This document shows positions 6,020 through 6,816 of a stretch of 6,816 bases of DNA, piece after piece. This stretch comes from an uncultured Dehalococcoidia bacterium (GTDB taxonomy: Bacteria > Chloroflexota > Dehalococcoidia > Tepidiformales > Tepidiformaceae). Numbering within the stretch: the stretch's first letter is position 1; each line of letters begins with the position of its first letter. The translations under genes were made by a program, and so were the position numbers. The notes under the pieces were generated by a model. It had not been told where the DNA came from and ran no database searches. It worked only from the letters and a program-made list of their open reading frames with translations. The DNA is taken from positions 1 to 6,816 of the forward strand of contig CALMIW010000203.1 of the NCBI GenBank assembly GCA_937864275.1, given 5' to 3'.

Positions 6020-6542
6020 AGATCTCGCTCCAATTGCTGTGGGTGAGCCCGGTGGGCTCGATGCGGCCCGTTTCCGTTACGATCGCCCCCGCTGGCTCGA
6101 CGCGAGCCGTGGCGGAGCGCCACACCAGCGCGTCGAAGGAGTCGGGCGCCATCACGATGGCGGCGTACGGCCTGCCCTTCAGCCGCCACATTGCGTGGGG
6201 CACGAACTCGTCGAAGCCGTGGAGGTCGCTCCACGAGAAGCAGGCCCCGCGCTGCCCGGGGTGCGAATGGCACTCAATCAGCCCAGCGCCGAGGTCGTGA
6301 GCCCGCTTGATCACCGCGGCGCGCGTCTCGTCGGTGAGCTCTAGGTAGAAGGGCGATCGGTACGCGAAGCCTTCCGGGGGGATCAGCTGCGCCTCCGATA
6401 CGTGCAATTCCAGAGCGGCGTCGGTGGATTGAGCCTGCGCGAACAGGAAGGCGGCTTCCTCGCAGGAACCGCCCCGTGGAAAAAGGTGTTGGCGGAGCCG
6501 TGCGAGCACTCCGCCAGCCATGTGGATCGTGGGGCCGCTCAT
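6000..6542 (-). CDS. JAB/JAMM metallopeptidase (deubiquitinase-like)
   Basis: The predicted protein is 180 aa and matches the prokaryotic JAB family. These zinc peptidases cleave after the C-terminal glycine of ubiquitin-like proteins, either to mature the precursor or to remove it from targets. The metal and catalytic residues are visible: a Glu in SCEEAAFLF (E28 or E29), H92-S-H94-P95, S103 and D106 in CFSWSD. The gap from the second His to the Ser is 8 residues instead of the 7 usual in the JAMM consensus, with a small GACF insertion. The ATG at 6542 follows directly on the TGA of the E2-like gene (6543-6545) with no gap and has GGAGGGAG 5 nt upstream. The 3' end overlaps the E1-like gene by 20 nt. 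All three genes should therefore be translated from one message. Confidence 0.9.
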   Translation of the reverse strand: MSGPTIHMAGGVLARLRQHLFPRGGSCEEAAFLFAQAQSTDAALELHVSEAQLIPPEGFAYRSPFYLELTDETRAAVIKRAHDLGAGLIECHSHPGQRGACFSWSDLHGFDEFVPHAMWRLKGRPYAAIVMAPDSFDALVWRSATARVEPAGAIVTETGRIEPTGLTHSNWSEIYDRQPL

Positions 6543-6816
6543 TCAGACTCCCTCCGCGAAGCGCTGGCTCATGCCGCGGACCCACTGAAGGAGGTTGACC
6601 CCCTTCTCGACGCTGACGGTCGGCCGCCAGTCGTTGCCGTCCGCGACGGACCACGAGAACATGCCCCAGGCGCCGGCGAACGGCGGCGCCGACCCGGCGG
6701 GCTCGGTGTAGTTGGCCGGCATCTGCCCGTTGTACCGCAGTCCCGCCGGCACGTAGATCCCGTAAGGTGGGGCACCGGGGAAGGCGTCGCTGATCTGGAA
6801 AGCGACGTCGGTCTCG
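6543..6816 (-). CDS. E2-like (UBC-fold) conjugating protein, C-terminal part only
   Basis: An open frame runs in from the right edge and ends with TGA at 6543-6545; 90 residues are visible and the start is outside the window. The stretch DAFPGAPPYGIYVP (10-23) resembles the YPxxPP hairpin of E2 enzymes. W63-R-P65 resembles the WxP that follows the active site, and the terminal helix (VNLLQWVRGMSQRF) resembles the E2 C-terminal helix. It looks most like the bacterial E2 family E (Prok-E2_E) known from clusters with E1 and JAB genes; that assignment is from memory of the family pattern. The visible part has no Cys and no His at all; FSW (53-55) stands about where the active-site Cys would be. 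Such a protein might carry or present a ubiquitin-like protein without a standard thioester, or the active residue may lie upstream. Confidence 0.7.
   Translation of the reverse strand, partial: ETDVAFQISDAFPGAPPYGIYVPAGLRYNGQMPANYTEPAGSAPPFAGAWGMFSWSVADGNDWRPTVSVEKGVNLLQWVRGMSQRFAEGV

Noticed and set aside
5159..6046. A 295-aa plus-strand open frame opposite the E1-like gene
   Set aside because: It mirrors the E1-like gene in antisense; its protein is His/Ala/Asp-rich without known motifs, while the minus strand has the full set of E1 motifs and a good ribosome site.
5156..6542. Thiamin or molybdenum-cofactor gene pair (ThiF/MoeB)
   Set aside because: No thi, moa or sulfurtransferase genes are nearby, and the JAB plus E2-like neighbours point to ubiquitin-like conjugation instead.
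1..6816. tRNA, rRNA, CRISPR arrays, insertion sequences, attachment sites
   Set aside because: I saw no regularly spaced repeats, transposase motifs, terminal inverted repeats or RNA gene sequences in the window.

Overview
This is a GC-rich bacterial window (by eye a little over 60% G+C) with tightly packed genes, 4-nt stop/start overlaps and good Shine-Dalgarno sequences. Nothing in it fixes the phylum. There are no tRNAs, rRNAs, transposases or CRISPR repeats. The gene content is that of an accessory, defence-type region, with two gene sets lying side by side.

Left part (1-427): a possible partial hypothetical gene on the minus strand runs off the left edge (1-230, weakly supported). It is followed by about 200 nt without a gene, holding a perfect GC-rich hairpin and a longer-range inverted repeat. 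Centre (428-4933): this looks like a restriction-modification-type set. A plus-strand, single-HKD phospholipase-D-fold nuclease (428-1579) converges on a minus-strand operon of three genes: a ribbon-helix-helix (RHH) regulator (4672-4896), a large Eco57I/N6-adenine-type DNA methyltransferase (2468-4675) and a smaller SPPY-type DNA methyltransferase (1572-2471). The three minus-strand genes are joined by GTGA and ATGA overlaps. The nuclease and the last methyltransferase overlap tail to tail by 8 bp. A -35/-10 pair with a 17-bp spacer lies in front of the RHH gene. Two perfect TGGTGCACCA palindromes sit on this promoter, and the predicted transcript start falls almost at the ATG. The simplest reading is an autoregulated methyltransferase operon with a leaderless message.

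Right part (5156-6816): a minus-strand operon in the order E2-like protein (C-terminal 90 residues only, running off the right edge), JAB/JAMM metallopeptidase and ThiF/E1-like adenylating enzyme. This is the gene set of bacterial ubiquitin-like conjugation systems, of which Bil and Bub are characterised anti-phage or conjugation examples. The ubiquitin-like protein is not in the window and would be expected upstream of the E2, beyond 6816. The visible E2 part has no Cys or His, and the E1 has no Cys at the usual crossover-loop position, so this appears to be a non-canonical branch.

How the genes may work together (inference): the two methyltransferases would mark host DNA for the PLD nuclease, each probably modifying one strand of an asymmetric site, as in BfiI-like systems. 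The RHH protein would hold methyltransferase expression in balance. The E2/JAB/E1 operon reads in the same direction and ends about 220 nt before the RHH promoter. It is probably a separate defence or modification module that shares the island.
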